Shown one piece after another: positions 1 through 8,025 of a stretch of 48,425 nt of DNA. The notes under the pieces are model-generated. The model worked only from the letters and a program-made list of their open reading frames with translations, was not told where the DNA came from and searched no databases. A program made the translations under genes and the position numbers. How positions within the stretch are numbered: the first letter of the stretch is position 1; every line of letters starts with the position of its first letter. Source of the DNA: Hyphomicrobiales bacterium. Lineage in GTDB: Bacteria > Pseudomonadota > Alphaproteobacteria > Rhizobiales > Beijerinckiaceae. Location: NCBI GenBank assembly GCA_028868735.1, contig JAGWTW010000014.1:1-48425 (forward strand), given 5' to 3'.

Positions 1-2
1 TG

Positions 3-701
3 GCCTCCCTGCTCCCGAATTTCGTCCCGACCTTCGCAAATTTCGCCGAAGCCTGGGACCAGGCCGATTTTCCTGTCTATGCGCTAAATTCCACGATCAT
101 CTGCGGTGGCATCTTGCTCATCCAATTGCTGACGATGTCGCTCGCGGGTTTCGCATTTGCACGACTCGAATTTCGCGGGCGCGACCTGCTGTTCAATCTC
201 GTTCTGACGCAGATGATGGTCGCTCCCGTCATCCTGATCGTCCCCAATCTGAAAACGATAGCAGCTCTGGGTCTCTACGATACGCTCGGCGGCGTCATGG
301 CGCCCTATCTTGCCACCGCGTTCGGCGTCTTTCTCATGCGGCAGACCTTTCGCACGGTGCCGCGGGAATTCGAGGAAGCCGCGTTGATGGACGGGGCGAA
401 GTGGATCGACCTGATCCGGCACGTCTACCTGCCGCTCGCAAAGCCTGCGGTCGTCGCCTTTTCAATCGTCTCCGTGGTTGCGCACTGGAACGAATTTCTG
501 TGGCCGCTGATGGTCGTCAATTCTCCGTCGCGTCGCCCGCTTACGGTCGGTCTCGCGATGTTCACGCAAGGCGCCGAGGGCGCGCAGGCGTGGGGAGTCG
601 TGGCCGCTGGCACATTGATCGTGATCGCGCCGCTGGTGGTCGTGTTTCTGATCTTTCAACGGCGCTTCGTCGAAAGCTTCATGGCGTCCGGACTCAAATA
701 G
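3..701 (+). CDS. ugpE: Sugar/glycerol-3-phosphate ABC transporter permease, C-terminal part (UgpE-like), 5' end outside window
   Basis: The open frame runs in from the left edge, so about 232 C-terminal residues are visible of a protein that is normally near 280. It has several hydrophobic segments and the cytoplasmic EAA loop typical of binding-protein-dependent permeases (EEAALMDGA, about visible residues 124-132), which docks on the ATPase. Ending PLVVVFLIFQRRFVESF is typical of the MalG/UgpE class. Its stop lies 11 bp before a solute-binding gene that resembles UgpB, with GAGGAG between them, so the two form one operon. The downstream GpdQ-type phosphodiesterase supports glycerol-3-phosphate or glycerophosphodiesters as substrate. 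A general sugar permease is the alternative. Confidence 0.8.
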   Translation, partial: ASLLPNFVPTFANFAEAWDQADFPVYALNSTIICGGILLIQLLTMSLAGFAFARLEFRGRDLLFNLVLTQMMVAPVILIVPNLKTIAALGLYDTLGGVMAPYLATAFGVFLMRQTFRTVPREFEEAALMDGAKWIDLIRHVYLPLAKPAVVAFSIVSVVAHWNEFLWPLMVVNSPSRRPLTVGLAMFTQGAEGAQAWGVVAAGTLIVIAPLVVVFLIFQRRFVESFMASGLK

Positions 702-712
702 AGGAGCTAATA

Positions 713-2029
713 ATGTTACCGCCCCTGAAATGGATGAAATATGCGGGCCTTGCGCTTGCGCTCGCCGCTTCGCCCGCGTGGGCGGATACGTCGATCGATC
801 TCTTCTTTCCCGTGCCCGTCGACGGCGCGCTCGCCAAAAGCATGAGCGAGCTGATCAAGAAATTCAACGACAGCCAGACCGACATCAAGGCGACGCCGGT
901 ATTCACCGGAAGCTACGACGAGACCCTCATCAAGACGCGCGCGGCGACCAAGGCTGGCAAGCCGCCGGCCGTCGTTATCATGTCAGCGAACTTCCTGACC
1001 GACCTGGCGATCGAAAAAGAAATCCAGCCGCTCGACGATCTCATCGCCGCCGACAAAATGACGAACGCCGCCTTCATGAAGCAATTCTTTCCCGCCCTTT
1101 CCGGCAACGCCGTCATCGACAGCCACGTCTACGGCGCGCCGTTCCAGAACTCGACGCCGCTGCTCTACTACAATGCCGAGCAGTTCAAGGCCGCAGGCCT
1201 CGATCCCGACAAGCCGCCGCAGACATGGGCCGAACTCGTCGACGACGCCAAGAAGCTGACCCAACGCGAAGGCGAGCGCGTCACACGCTACGGAATCATG
1301 CTCCCCTCGAACTACGATTACGGCGGCTGGACGCTCGAGGCGCTCACGATGTCCAACGGCGGCGCTTACTTCAATCCGGAGTATGGCGGCGAGGTGTATT
1401 ACGATACGCCCACCATGCTCGGCGCGCTGACGTTCTGGTCGGACCTCGTTTACAAGCACAAGGTGCATCCGAGCGGCCTGACGCCGGCGCCAGCAATCAC
1501 GACGGCGTTTCTGGCCGGTCAGGCCTCGATGATGATCATTTCGACCGGGTCGCTCACGTTTATTCGCGGCGCGGCCAAATTTCCGTTCAAGGTCGCCTTC
1601 GTCCCTCGAAACGTGCACAACGAAGTGCCGATAGGCGGCGGTTCGCTCGTGCAGCCTGTCGGTCTCGACGACGCGCACCGCAAGGCGGGCTGGACGCTGA
1701 TCAAATGGCTGACGAGCCCGGAACAGTCCGGCTGGTGGAGCCGCGCGACCGGCTATTTCGCACCGAACATGGCGGCCTACGATCTTCCGGAAATGAAGGA
1801 TTTTCTCGCCAAGAATCCGGAGGCTGATACTGCCGTCAAACAGCTCGCCTACGCCCGTCCATGGTTTGCCACCTACAAGACCGTGGCGGTCCGCAAGGCT
1901 CTTGAAGACCAGCTCCAGGCGGTCCTCTCCGGAAAGATCGAACCGAAGGCAGCGCTGCAGCAGGCGCAGAAGGACGCTGATGCGATCATGAAGCCCTATG
2001 TCGACGCAACGGCATTGAAGCTGCCCTGA
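713..2029 (+). CDS. ugpB: Extracellular solute-binding protein, glycerol-3-phosphate type (UgpB-like)
   Basis: A 438-aa periplasmic binding protein, the usual length for UgpB (family 1 extracellular solute-binding proteins). The ATG at 713 follows GAGGAG at good spacing and opens a signal peptide with a likely cleavage after AWA (residue 24). The open frame continues upstream of 713, but that part overlaps the permease gene and is not protein-like. The segments APFQNSTPLLYYNAEQF and AGLDPDKPPQTWAELVDDA closely resemble the UgpB ligand-pocket region. It would deliver glycerol-3-phosphate or its diesters to the permease encoded just upstream. The match to UgpB is by recalled sequence, so the exact ligand is inferred. 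Confidence 0.85.
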   Translation: MLPPLKWMKYAGLALALAASPAWADTSIDLFFPVPVDGALAKSMSELIKKFNDSQTDIKATPVFTGSYDETLIKTRAATKAGKPPAVVIMSANFLTDLAIEKEIQPLDDLIAADKMTNAAFMKQFFPALSGNAVIDSHVYGAPFQNSTPLLYYNAEQFKAAGLDPDKPPQTWAELVDDAKKLTQREGERVTRYGIMLPSNYDYGGWTLEALTMSNGGAYFNPEYGGEVYYDTPTMLGALTFWSDLVYKHKVHPSGLTPAPAITTAFLAGQASMMIISTGSLTFIRGAAKFPFKVAFVPRNVHNEVPIGGGSLVQPVGLDDAHRKAGWTLIKWLTSPEQSGWWSRATGYFAPNMAAYDLPEMKDFLAKNPEADTAVKQLAYARPWFATYKTVAVRKALEDQLQAVLSGKIEPKAALQQAQKDADAIMKPYVDATALKLP

Positions 2030-2052
2030 CCGCCGTTTCATCCTACGCGACA

Positions 2053-2075
2053 GCGCGGGCGACGAACGCCCGCGC
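2053..2075 (+). promoter_or_regulatory. Intergenic hairpin between ugpB and gpdQ
   Basis: A perfect 9-bp GC stem (arms 2053-2061 and 2067-2075) with a 5-nt loop sits 24 bp after the ugpB stop and 20 bp before the gpdQ start. There is no T-run, so it is not a classical terminator. Hairpins in this position commonly stabilise the upstream binding-protein message or attenuate read-through, giving more binding protein than downstream enzyme. The role is inferred from position. Confidence 0.5.
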
Positions 2076-2094
2076 CCATCCATGAAGCTCGACC

Positions 2095-2922
2095 ATGCTG
2101 ATCGCCCAGATTACCGATCTCCATTTGCGCCCGCGCGGGAAAGCCGCCTATCGGGTCTCCGAGACCAATATGCTCGCCGAACGGGCTTTCGCTGCGCTCG
2201 CCGCACTGAGACCTGCTCCCGACGTCGTTCTGATCACCGGCGACCTCACGGACTGCGGCCTGCCCGAGGAATACGAGATCCTGCGTGGCCTCGTTAAACG
2301 CCTGCCGATGCCGGTCTTCGCCGTCCCGGGCAATCACGATCGTCGCGACGCCATGCATAAGGCCCTGCCGGAAATGGCGCCCATGCACGCCCGCGACGAA
2401 TTCATCCAGTTCGTCGTCGATGATTTTCCGATCCGCCTGATCGGCCTCGACACGGTGACGCCGGGCAAAAGCAGCGGCGCGCTCTGCAGCAGACGCTTGC
2501 GGTTTCTCGAAGAGGCGCTCGCATCAGAGCCGCAGCGACGCACACTGATCTTTATGCATCATCCACCGTTCATTACCGGCGTCGATCATATGGATCACAT
2601 TCGGCTGCTCGATGGCGCCGACGGATTCTCAGAGATTCTCGCGCGTAACCCGCAGGTGCGGCTCGTCGTCTGCGGCCATGTTCATCGCAAGATCGTCACG
2701 CGCGTCGGCCACGCCATATGCTCGATCGCGCCGAGCGTCGGTCATCAGGTCGCCTTCGATTTTCTTAACGGCGCCGAAGGAGGGCTGGTTTTCGAACCAC
2801 CGGCCTTCGACCTGCATTGGCTGCCGGATGCAGGCGAACTCGTTTCGCACACCGTCTATGTCGAACGATATCCCGGTCCGTTTCCGTTCGCCCTCGATCC
2901 GGACTATCCCGGCGGCCATTGA
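2095..2922 (+). CDS. gpdQ: GpdQ-type glycerophosphodiesterase (binuclear metallophosphoesterase)
   Basis: A 275-aa cytoplasmic metallophosphoesterase. All ligands of the Enterobacter aerogenes GpdQ di-metal centre occur at the same residue numbers: D8 and H10 (TDLH), D50 (TGD), N80 (GNHD), H156 (MHHPP), H195 and H197 (GHVH). The enzyme should split glycerophosphodiesters into glycerol-3-phosphate and an alcohol; GpdQ also accepts phosphonate monoesters. It follows ugpB by 65 bp on the same strand, so imported diesters would be processed directly. An earlier in-frame start is not needed for the fold. CpdA-like 3',5'-cAMP phosphodiesterase is the nearest alternative in this superfamily, but the substrate-transport context favours GpdQ. 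Confidence 0.85.
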   Translation: MLIAQITDLHLRPRGKAAYRVSETNMLAERAFAALAALRPAPDVVLITGDLTDCGLPEEYEILRGLVKRLPMPVFAVPGNHDRRDAMHKALPEMAPMHARDEFIQFVVDDFPIRLIGLDTVTPGKSSGALCSRRLRFLEEALASEPQRRTLIFMHHPPFITGVDHMDHIRLLDGADGFSEILARNPQVRLVVCGHVHRKIVTRVGHAICSIAPSVGHQVAFDFLNGAEGGLVFEPPAFDLHWLPDAGELVSHTVYVERYPGPFPFALDPDYPGGH

Positions 2923-2937
2923 GACGCTCGCTGCGCG

Positions 2938-3753
2938 TCAATGTTTGCCGGCGAGCAGGATCTGGAACGCGCTCAATACGATCTCGAAGAAGATGAGCAG
3001 GATGACGATGAACTCGAGCCGCGTCGCCCGATCGGCCTCGATCACGTCCGTCAGGGCTCGGCCCGTTTCGACGATGACGTCGAGCTTGTTCTTGAGAGTC
3101 TCGGCGCGTTCGTCGAGTTCGTATTCGTCATTCAGACGCGCATAGAGGCGCTCGAGGTCCGGACGGTCCCACAGAATGTCCGGCTTTTCCTGCACGGCTA
3201 TGCGGCCGGAGACGCGATGCTGCACCAGGAGCGCCTGTCCGATCAATTCGAGCATTGGTCGACGCTTCCAGGGCGGGCGACCGAATTGTGCCAGTTGAAC
3301 CGCGAATGGCTCGATCGCGTCGAACACGGAATTGACAGAACGTTCGTAACGTCCGAGCGCGACCGATTTTGCGAGCGCATCGGCGATCACCAGAAAGCGC
3401 TCGTCCGTCATCGCCGGGATAGAAATCGGACCGCCTGGCGGCACCATCTCCTCCTTCCCGTCGATCACGGCGATGATTGCGGTCTCTTCGTCCTCGCGCC
3501 CCGCTCGAACGCCGCTGACGCGAGTGGAGAGGCGGGCGACGATCTCCTCCTCTTCGAGCGGCGACAATCCAGCGAGAACAGCAATGCCGAACCGGTAGAG
3601 AGCGACCCGACCGTGCTCTCCCGCATGGAAGGCGAGCGGCACGGTCGCGATCGTGTCCGGTCGCTCAAGGCCCGCCGTGTCGATGCGCTCGCCCAGCGAA
3701 AGCGCGCGAACCGTTATCTTGCGGGCTCCGTCATTTCCCGTTTGCATGGACAT
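2938..3753 (-). CDS. RMD1/DUF155 family protein with C-terminal membrane anchor
   Basis: A 271-aa protein of the RMD1/Sif2-like DUF155 family, recognised from the N-terminal segment with LSLGERIDTAGL and from the overall plan: a soluble domain, a long amphipathic stretch rich in R/E/L (about residues 175-235), and one hydrophobic C-terminal segment (LEFIVILLIFFEIVLSAFQI) followed by GKH. In yeast and mitochondria these are membrane proteins of poorly defined role; bacterial members are uncharacterised. It converges on gpdQ with only 15 bp between the stops. It lies downstream of the small gene at 3813-4097 on the same strand with a 59-bp gap, and so could share its promoter and PHO-box-like site. 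Confidence 0.75.
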   Translation of the reverse strand: MSMQTGNDGARKITVRALSLGERIDTAGLERPDTIATVPLAFHAGEHGRVALYRFGIAVLAGLSPLEEEEIVARLSTRVSGVRAGREDEETAIIAVIDGKEEMVPPGGPISIPAMTDERFLVIADALAKSVALGRYERSVNSVFDAIEPFAVQLAQFGRPPWKRRPMLELIGQALLVQHRVSGRIAVQEKPDILWDRPDLERLYARLNDEYELDERAETLKNKLDVIVETGRALTDVIEADRATRLEFIVILLIFFEIVLSAFQILLAGKH

Positions 3754-3812
3754 CGCGCCTGGATCGCCGGATTAGGTGGAAGCTGCGTCAGTGTCCAGGC
3801 GACGCGCCAATC

Positions 3813-4097
3813 CTACTTCGATCCTTCGGACGCGGCAGACTTTTTGGACTTATCCTTTTTCGAGCCAGGGGCCGCAAGTTCGCTCAAAAGCTGCTCGGCC
3901 CATGCGACCTCGCCGCTCGCCTGCAGCTCTTTCTGACGCAAGCGTTCGCGGAGGCGATCGGCCGCCGACGAGGGTTGCTCGCCGCCCTTGAGCGGCTCGG
4001 TTTTCCTCACGAGCGACCGCGCCCGATCGAGTTCCTTTTCAGCATTCTTCTTGAATTTGTCGACGGCTTTCGCCAAACGCTTGCTATCCTTACTCAT
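3813..4097 (-). CDS. Small highly charged hypothetical protein (94 aa)
   Basis: The 94-aa product is mostly helical and charged (Lys, Arg, Glu, Asp and Ser), with no signal peptide or membrane segment and a C-terminal tail of alternating K, S and D. The start ATG (4097) has GGAG about 7 bases upstream, which favours this start. I do not recognise a family. Its upstream region carries a PHO-box-like sequence at 4162-4179 pointing toward it, and it sits between the phn operon and the DUF155 gene, so a phosphate-starvation role is possible but unproven. Confidence 0.6.
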   Translation of the reverse strand: MSKDSKRLAKAVDKFKKNAEKELDRARSLVRKTEPLKGGEQPSSAADRLRERLRQKELQASGEVAWAEQLLSELAAPGSKKDKSKKSAASEGSK

Positions 4098-4161
4098 ACC
4101 CGTCTCCAGCGCACCTATCGCCAGACGGACCTATAGCCGACCGCAGCGCGGCTCGTCTAAT

Positions 4162-4179
4162 GTGACGTTTTTATGACAT
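4162..4179 (-). promoter_or_regulatory. Candidate PHO box (PhoB operator)
   Basis: On the minus strand the site reads ATGTCATAAAAACGTCAC. Compared with the enterobacterial consensus CTGTCATAWATCTGTCAY it matches at 14 of 18 positions and keeps the two (T/C)GTCA half-sites exactly 11 bp apart, the defining PhoB spacing. It lies 64 bp upstream of the small gene at 3813-4097 and just past the end of the phn methyltransferase gene. A CTATAG-containing -10-like hexamer (4130-4135) lies between box and gene. A palindromic TGACGTCA abuts the site at 4182-4189. Confidence 0.45.
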
Positions 4180-4186
4180 TGTGACG

Positions 4187-4813
4187 TCAGCATCTTCGCA
4201 GGACGCTCATGGTCACAATATCGCCGACCAGCGCGACCTGATCGACGCAGGCAAGACCAACTTCATCAAAATGCCGATCGACGCCAGCGGCGTAGGTTCC
4301 GGCGAAGGCGAATTTGAGCCAGGGCGACATCACGCGCATGCCGGCGCGCACGAGCGGCCGATCCGACAATCTATAATCAACCAGCCTGATCTCTCCATTC
4401 ATTCTGCAAACGCGCGCAAGTTCCGCCAGCGCCGCCAGCTGCGCGTTCTCCGGTATGCACATGAAGACGAAGGTGGCGACAACCGCGTCGAAGCGCTCGT
4501 TTGGAAGATCCAGTTTCGCGAGGTCCATTCGCCGAAACTCGACATCCCTGCGAAGCCGCGCGGCCCGCGCGCGGGCTTGCGCAAGCATCGCGCCGCTCGC
4601 GTCCACCGCCGTCACCCGCGCCGACGGCGGGTAAGCAACGATATTGCACCCGGTGCCGGCGCCCGCGTCCAGAACGTCGCCCGCGAGCCCCTGAAACACC
4701 CGCGCCCGCAAACGACGCTTCCACGTCAGCTCATATGGGCTGTCAAGAATATCGTAGATTGGCGCGATGCGGTCATAGGTTTTCCGCGCGGCCGTCATTG
4801 ATGCCTCCGTCAT
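4187..4813 (-). CDS. Class I SAM-dependent methyltransferase at the end of the phn operon
   Basis: A 208-aa Rossmann-fold methyltransferase. Motif I is VLDAGAGTGCN (residues 47-57), followed by an acidic strand-2 end (VTAVDASGAML) and the post-I motif VEFRRMDLAKLDLP, the pattern of the UbiE/PmtA-like small-molecule or phospholipid methyltransferases. It is the last gene of the minus-strand phn run, 17 bp after phnN, so probably co-transcribed. Similar methyltransferases are seen near rhizobial phn genes, but their substrate is unknown to me. A phosphatidylethanolamine N-methyltransferase is a possible alternative identity, which would link phosphorus supply to membrane lipid remodelling. The function is inferred only to the level of methyl transfer. 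Confidence 0.75.
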   Translation of the reverse strand: MTEASMTAARKTYDRIAPIYDILDSPYELTWKRRLRARVFQGLAGDVLDAGAGTGCNIVAYPPSARVTAVDASGAMLAQARARAARLRRDVEFRRMDLAKLDLPNERFDAVVATFVFMCIPENAQLAALAELARVCRMNGEIRLVDYRLSDRPLVRAGMRVMSPWLKFAFAGTYAAGVDRHFDEVGLACVDQVALVGDIVTMSVLRRC

Positions 4814-4830
4814 ACAGGTAATCCACGCGT

Positions 4831-5409
4831 CTACTTTACGGGCTCGCAGCCAACCTCGACCGGCGCGCCATCCAGGGTTGTTCGCAGCAGTGCGACAATG
4901 CTGTCTACAGCTTGTGCAAGGTCGCCATCGTTTGAAATCGTAACGTCCGCGTCGACCGGAACGCCGGACGCACGCTCGACCCGCTGCGCCATGTCGTCTT
5001 CCCGACCGCGGAGTTTCAGCCGCTCAAGAAGCGTGGCTGGAGACGCCGATACTTGCACAATGATCGTGCGGGCCCACATCGCGCGAGCGACTTCTGTCAC
5101 CGAACGCGACGCATTCGCAATTACAGAGACGCCGCGCGCAAGATCGATCGCGACGCTTGCCGGAATTCCGTAGTTGAGACCATGTGCATCCCATGCGAGC
5201 AGGAACCCGCCCAGCCTGCGCGCAGCGGCAAACTGCGGCTCGGTCAACGCGTAATTGTGCTCGTTGCCATCTGGCGACCGCGTAATGTAGCGTCTCGCAA
5301 AGCGGATTCGATGATCGCTTTCGAACGCCCGCCGCGCCTCCCGCAAAATGGAATCTTTTCCAGCCCCGGACGGGCCGACGACAAGGATCAGCGCGCCCTC
5401 AGAAGACAC
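4831..5409 (-). CDS. phnN: Ribose 1,5-bisphosphate phosphokinase PhnN
   Basis: A 192-aa P-loop kinase, the usual PhnN length, which makes PRPP from ribose 1,5-bisphosphate with ATP. The Walker A motif GPSGAGKDS lies at residues 12-20, and RYITRSP follows as in guanylate-kinase-like PhnN. I chose the GTG at 5409, which overlaps the phnM stop by 11 bp. The open frame extends 31 codons further, but that part lies inside phnM and is arginine-rich, non-conserved sequence. In the C-P lyase pathway this enzyme recycles the ribosyl product into PRPP. Confidence 0.9.
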   Translation of the reverse strand: MSSEGALILVVGPSGAGKDSILREARRAFESDHRIRFARRYITRSPDGNEHNYALTEPQFAAARRLGGFLLAWDAHGLNYGIPASVAIDLARGVSVIANASRSVTEVARAMWARTIIVQVSASPATLLERLKLRGREDDMAQRVERASGVPVDADVTISNDGDLAQAVDSIVALLRTTLDGAPVEVGCEPVK

Positions 5410-6544
5410 GGGCGCCCGCCCGCCACGCGCGTCGCACCGACGGCGTTCGGTCGTGGACCGCGACCTGAATGATGTCCGCGCGCAGATCCGCAGCGATCTC
5501 ACCGCGATCTGAAAGCCCGGTTGCTTCTGCCGGGTTGCGCGTGACCATGGCGACGGCCTGAGGAAGCGTGATCGACTCCACGCGTCGCGGAAGATCGAAG
5601 GCCGCCATCAAGAGGCTGCCCGGCACGTAGTCTGACGAAAGGATTTCCAGTGCGCCGGCCCGCGCCAGATCTTCAGCCGCGATGTTGCCGGAATGCGACC
5701 CGCCCCGCACCAGATTGGGCGCTCCCATCATGACCTTGATGTTCGCAGCCCGAGACGCTGTTGCCGCTTCGAGCGTTGTCGGGAACTCTGCGATCGAGAC
5801 CCGATCGTCGATCGCCTCGGCGACCTGATCCAATGTCGCGTCGTCGTGACTGGCGATCGCCGCGCCCTGCGCCTGAGCGAGGCGGACAAGCGCTTTGCGA
5901 TGCTCCTGCGCGTATCGGGCATGCATCTCGATCCGCTCGCTCACGAAGGCGGAAAAGTCTTCTTCGCTAGTGAGACCGTGGCGCTGATAGTAAGTGCGCA
6001 TCTTGTCCATGTCGCGGAACTGCCGTTGCCCCGGCGTGTGATCCATCAAGGAGACGAGCTGGACGTCCCGCTCAGCCATGTAGGAACGTGCTTCTTCCAC
6101 CACGTCGGGGGTCGCGATCTCGCACCGCAGGTGAGTGAGATGGTCGGCCCGCAAGAGGCCCGCACCCTTGAGGTCCGAAATAGCGGAAGCGAGCGCATGA
6201 AGCGCCTTCGAAACGCCGTCGCGATGGGTCAGCGCACCGACGCGAAGAGAATCGAAGACGGTCGTTATGCCAGCGCCGACGATTTGCGCATCGTAGGCGA
6301 GAACGGCGGCCTTCGGCTCCCACTGCACCTTGGGTCGAGGCTCGATGTGCGCCTCGAGATGGTCCGTGTGAAGCTCGATCAGGCCCGGAAGAATATAGTC
6401 GCCCCCGACATTGAGCGAAGGACCTGTCGGATCTCCATCGCCGAATTCGAGGATCCGGCCATCCTCGACTCGCAGCCAGCCATGCTGCACGCTGTCTCTC
6501 AAGACGAGCCGGGCGTTCGATAGCGTAAATGCTTCGTCAGACAT
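5399..6544 (-). CDS. phnM: Alpha-D-ribose 1-methylphosphonate 5-triphosphate diphosphatase PhnM
   Basis: A 381-aa amidohydrolase-superfamily enzyme of normal PhnM length. The metal-binding HxxH of strand 1 is visible in IELHTDHLEAH (residues 57-66), with later SLMDHTPGQRQF, IASHDD and LSSDY motifs typical of PhnM. It removes pyrophosphate from the phosphonylated ribose triphosphate made by PhnI/G/H/L, yielding the substrate of the C-P lyase PhnJ. Its start overlaps the phnL stop by 8 bp and its end overlaps phnN, showing tight translational coupling. Confidence 0.94.
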   Translation of the reverse strand: MSDEAFTLSNARLVLRDSVQHGWLRVEDGRILEFGDGDPTGPSLNVGGDYILPGLIELHTDHLEAHIEPRPKVQWEPKAAVLAYDAQIVGAGITTVFDSLRVGALTHRDGVSKALHALASAISDLKGAGLLRADHLTHLRCEIATPDVVEEARSYMAERDVQLVSLMDHTPGQRQFRDMDKMRTYYQRHGLTSEEDFSAFVSERIEMHARYAQEHRKALVRLAQAQGAAIASHDDATLDQVAEAIDDRVSIAEFPTTLEAATASRAANIKVMMGAPNLVRGGSHSGNIAAEDLARAGALEILSSDYVPGSLLMAAFDLPRRVESITLPQAVAMVTRNPAEATGLSDRGEIAADLRADIIQVAVHDRTPSVRRAWRAGARVF

Positions 6545-7244
6545 GGAGACCGCCTCCGCCGTTCGGCGCCCGCATTTCGACGATTCGATCGGCGACGCGG
6601 TCGCGGGTCTCTACGTCGTGCATGATCGCAAGCATTGCCGCGCCGGCCCGGCGGCGCTCCATGACGAGGTCTTCGACCGCGGCTCGATTGGCCGCATCCA
6701 GCGAAGCGGTCGGTTCGTCGAGCAGCAAGACAGGTCGCTCCACCACAAATCCGCGCGCAATGTTGACGCGTTGCTGCTCGCCGCCCGAAAATGTCGCGGG
6801 CGCGACGTCCCAAAGCCGCGCAGGAACGTTGAGCCGCTCGAGGAGCGTTTCCGCCCGGCGCCGCGCAATCTCGTCCTCGACACCGGCGACGCGCGCTTCC
6901 TCGGTGATCAGGTCGCGAGCCCCGATACGCGGGATCGCTCGCAGAAACTGACTGACGTATCCGAGCGTCCTGCGACGCAGGGCCATGATCTCACGGGGCG
7001 TCGCACAGGCCACATCGATCGCGCCGCCCACATCCTCGACCAGGATCGACCCACTGTCGCATCTGTAGGATCCGTAGATCATCTTGAGGAGCGTCGACTT
7101 GCCCGCACCGGACGGGCCATGCAACGCGACGCAGGACCCACGCTCGACGTCCAGGGACAGTTGCGACAAGGCGGTGAAGGTCACCCCGCCCTGCAAATGG
7201 AGATGAAAGGATTTCGTCGCCTCGCGTATTCGGACGGCCGTCAT
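6537..7244 (-). CDS. phnL: C-P lyase system ATP-binding protein PhnL
   Basis: A 235-aa ABC-type ATPase. Walker A is GPSGAGKST (residues 43-51), the signature is FSGGEQQR and Walker B is VLLLDEPT. The TAVRIREATKSFHLH start and the GGVTFTAL segment are typical of PhnL. The ATG at 7244 is chosen because the longer frame runs into phnK; it begins one base after the phnK stop. PhnL associates with the PhnGHI core and is needed for purine displacement by methylphosphonate. Confidence 0.93.
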   Translation of the reverse strand: MTAVRIREATKSFHLHLQGGVTFTALSQLSLDVERGSCVALHGPSGAGKSTLLKMIYGSYRCDSGSILVEDVGGAIDVACATPREIMALRRRTLGYVSQFLRAIPRIGARDLITEEARVAGVEDEIARRRAETLLERLNVPARLWDVAPATFSGGEQQRVNIARGFVVERPVLLLDEPTASLDAANRAAVEDLVMERRRAGAAMLAIMHDVETRDRVADRIVEMRAPNGGGGLHV

Positions 7245-7245
7245 G

Positions 7246-8025
7246 TCAGACCTGCAGCATCGAGGAAACCAGCAATTGCGTGTATGGCTCTCGAGGATCC
7301 TCCAGGACCTGGTCGGTAAGCCCGGACTCGATCGCAATTCCGTGCCGCATGACGATCATCCGATCCGACAGCAGCCGCGCGACCGCGAGATCATGGGTCA
7401 CGATTACCACGGACAACGAGAATTCGCGGACGAGGCTCCGGATCTGATCGAGCAGCCGCGCCTGCACCGAAACATCCAGGCCGCCGGTCGGTTCGTCCAT
7501 GAACACGAGGCGCGGTCGGGTGACGAGGTTTCGCGCGATCTGCAGGCGCTGACGCATGCCGCCGGAAAAAGTCTGGGGCGACTCGTCAATTCTCATGGGA
7601 TCGATCTCGACCCTGCCCATCCAGTCGAGTGCTTCGGACCGGATGCGCCGGTAGCGTCGCTCGCCTGCGCCGATCAAACGCTCGCCGACATTCGCGCCGG
7701 CCGAAACGCCCATGCGAAGCCCCTCGGCTGCGTCCTGCCGCACGAAACCCCAGTCCGTCCGCATCAGAAGCCGTCGTTCGGCTTCGCCGAGCGTTGCAAG
7801 GTCACGCGTATTGCCATCGCGCATGCGATAGAAAATTCGGCCAGAAGTTGCCGGGGTCGAGCCCGACAGAACCGAAAGCAGGGTCGATTTGCCCGACCCG
7901 GATTCTCCGACGACAGAGACGACTTCGCCGTCATACAGGTCGAAGCTGACATTGGCGCACCCGATCCGGGACCCATAAAGCCGCGACACATGATCGGCGA
8001 CGAGCAGCGGAACCTCGCAACTCAT
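7246..8025 (-). CDS. phnK: C-P lyase system ATP-binding protein PhnK
   Basis: A 259-aa ABC ATPase with Walker A GESGSGKST (residues 40-48), signature FSGGMRQR and Walker B LVFMDEPTGGLD. PhnK binds the PhnGHIJ core on PhnJ and is required for phosphonate breakdown in vivo. Its start overlaps the phnJ stop by 4 bp (ATGA), as expected for a core-complex partner. Peptide-transporter ATPases of the OppF/DppF type are the closest look-alikes, but the position between phnJ and phnL settles the call. Confidence 0.94.
   Translation of the reverse strand: MSCEVPLLVADHVSRLYGSRIGCANVSFDLYDGEVVSVVGESGSGKSTLLSVLSGSTPATSGRIFYRMRDGNTRDLATLGEAERRLLMRTDWGFVRQDAAEGLRMGVSAGANVGERLIGAGERRYRRIRSEALDWMGRVEIDPMRIDESPQTFSGGMRQRLQIARNLVTRPRLVFMDEPTGGLDVSVQARLLDQIRSLVREFSLSVVIVTHDLAVARLLSDRMIVMRHGIAIESGLTDQVLEDPREPYTQLLVSSMLQV

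Noticed and set aside
401..712. Upstream extension of the ugpB frame
   Set aside because: Overlaps ugpE and lacks protein-like features; the signal peptide begins at 713.
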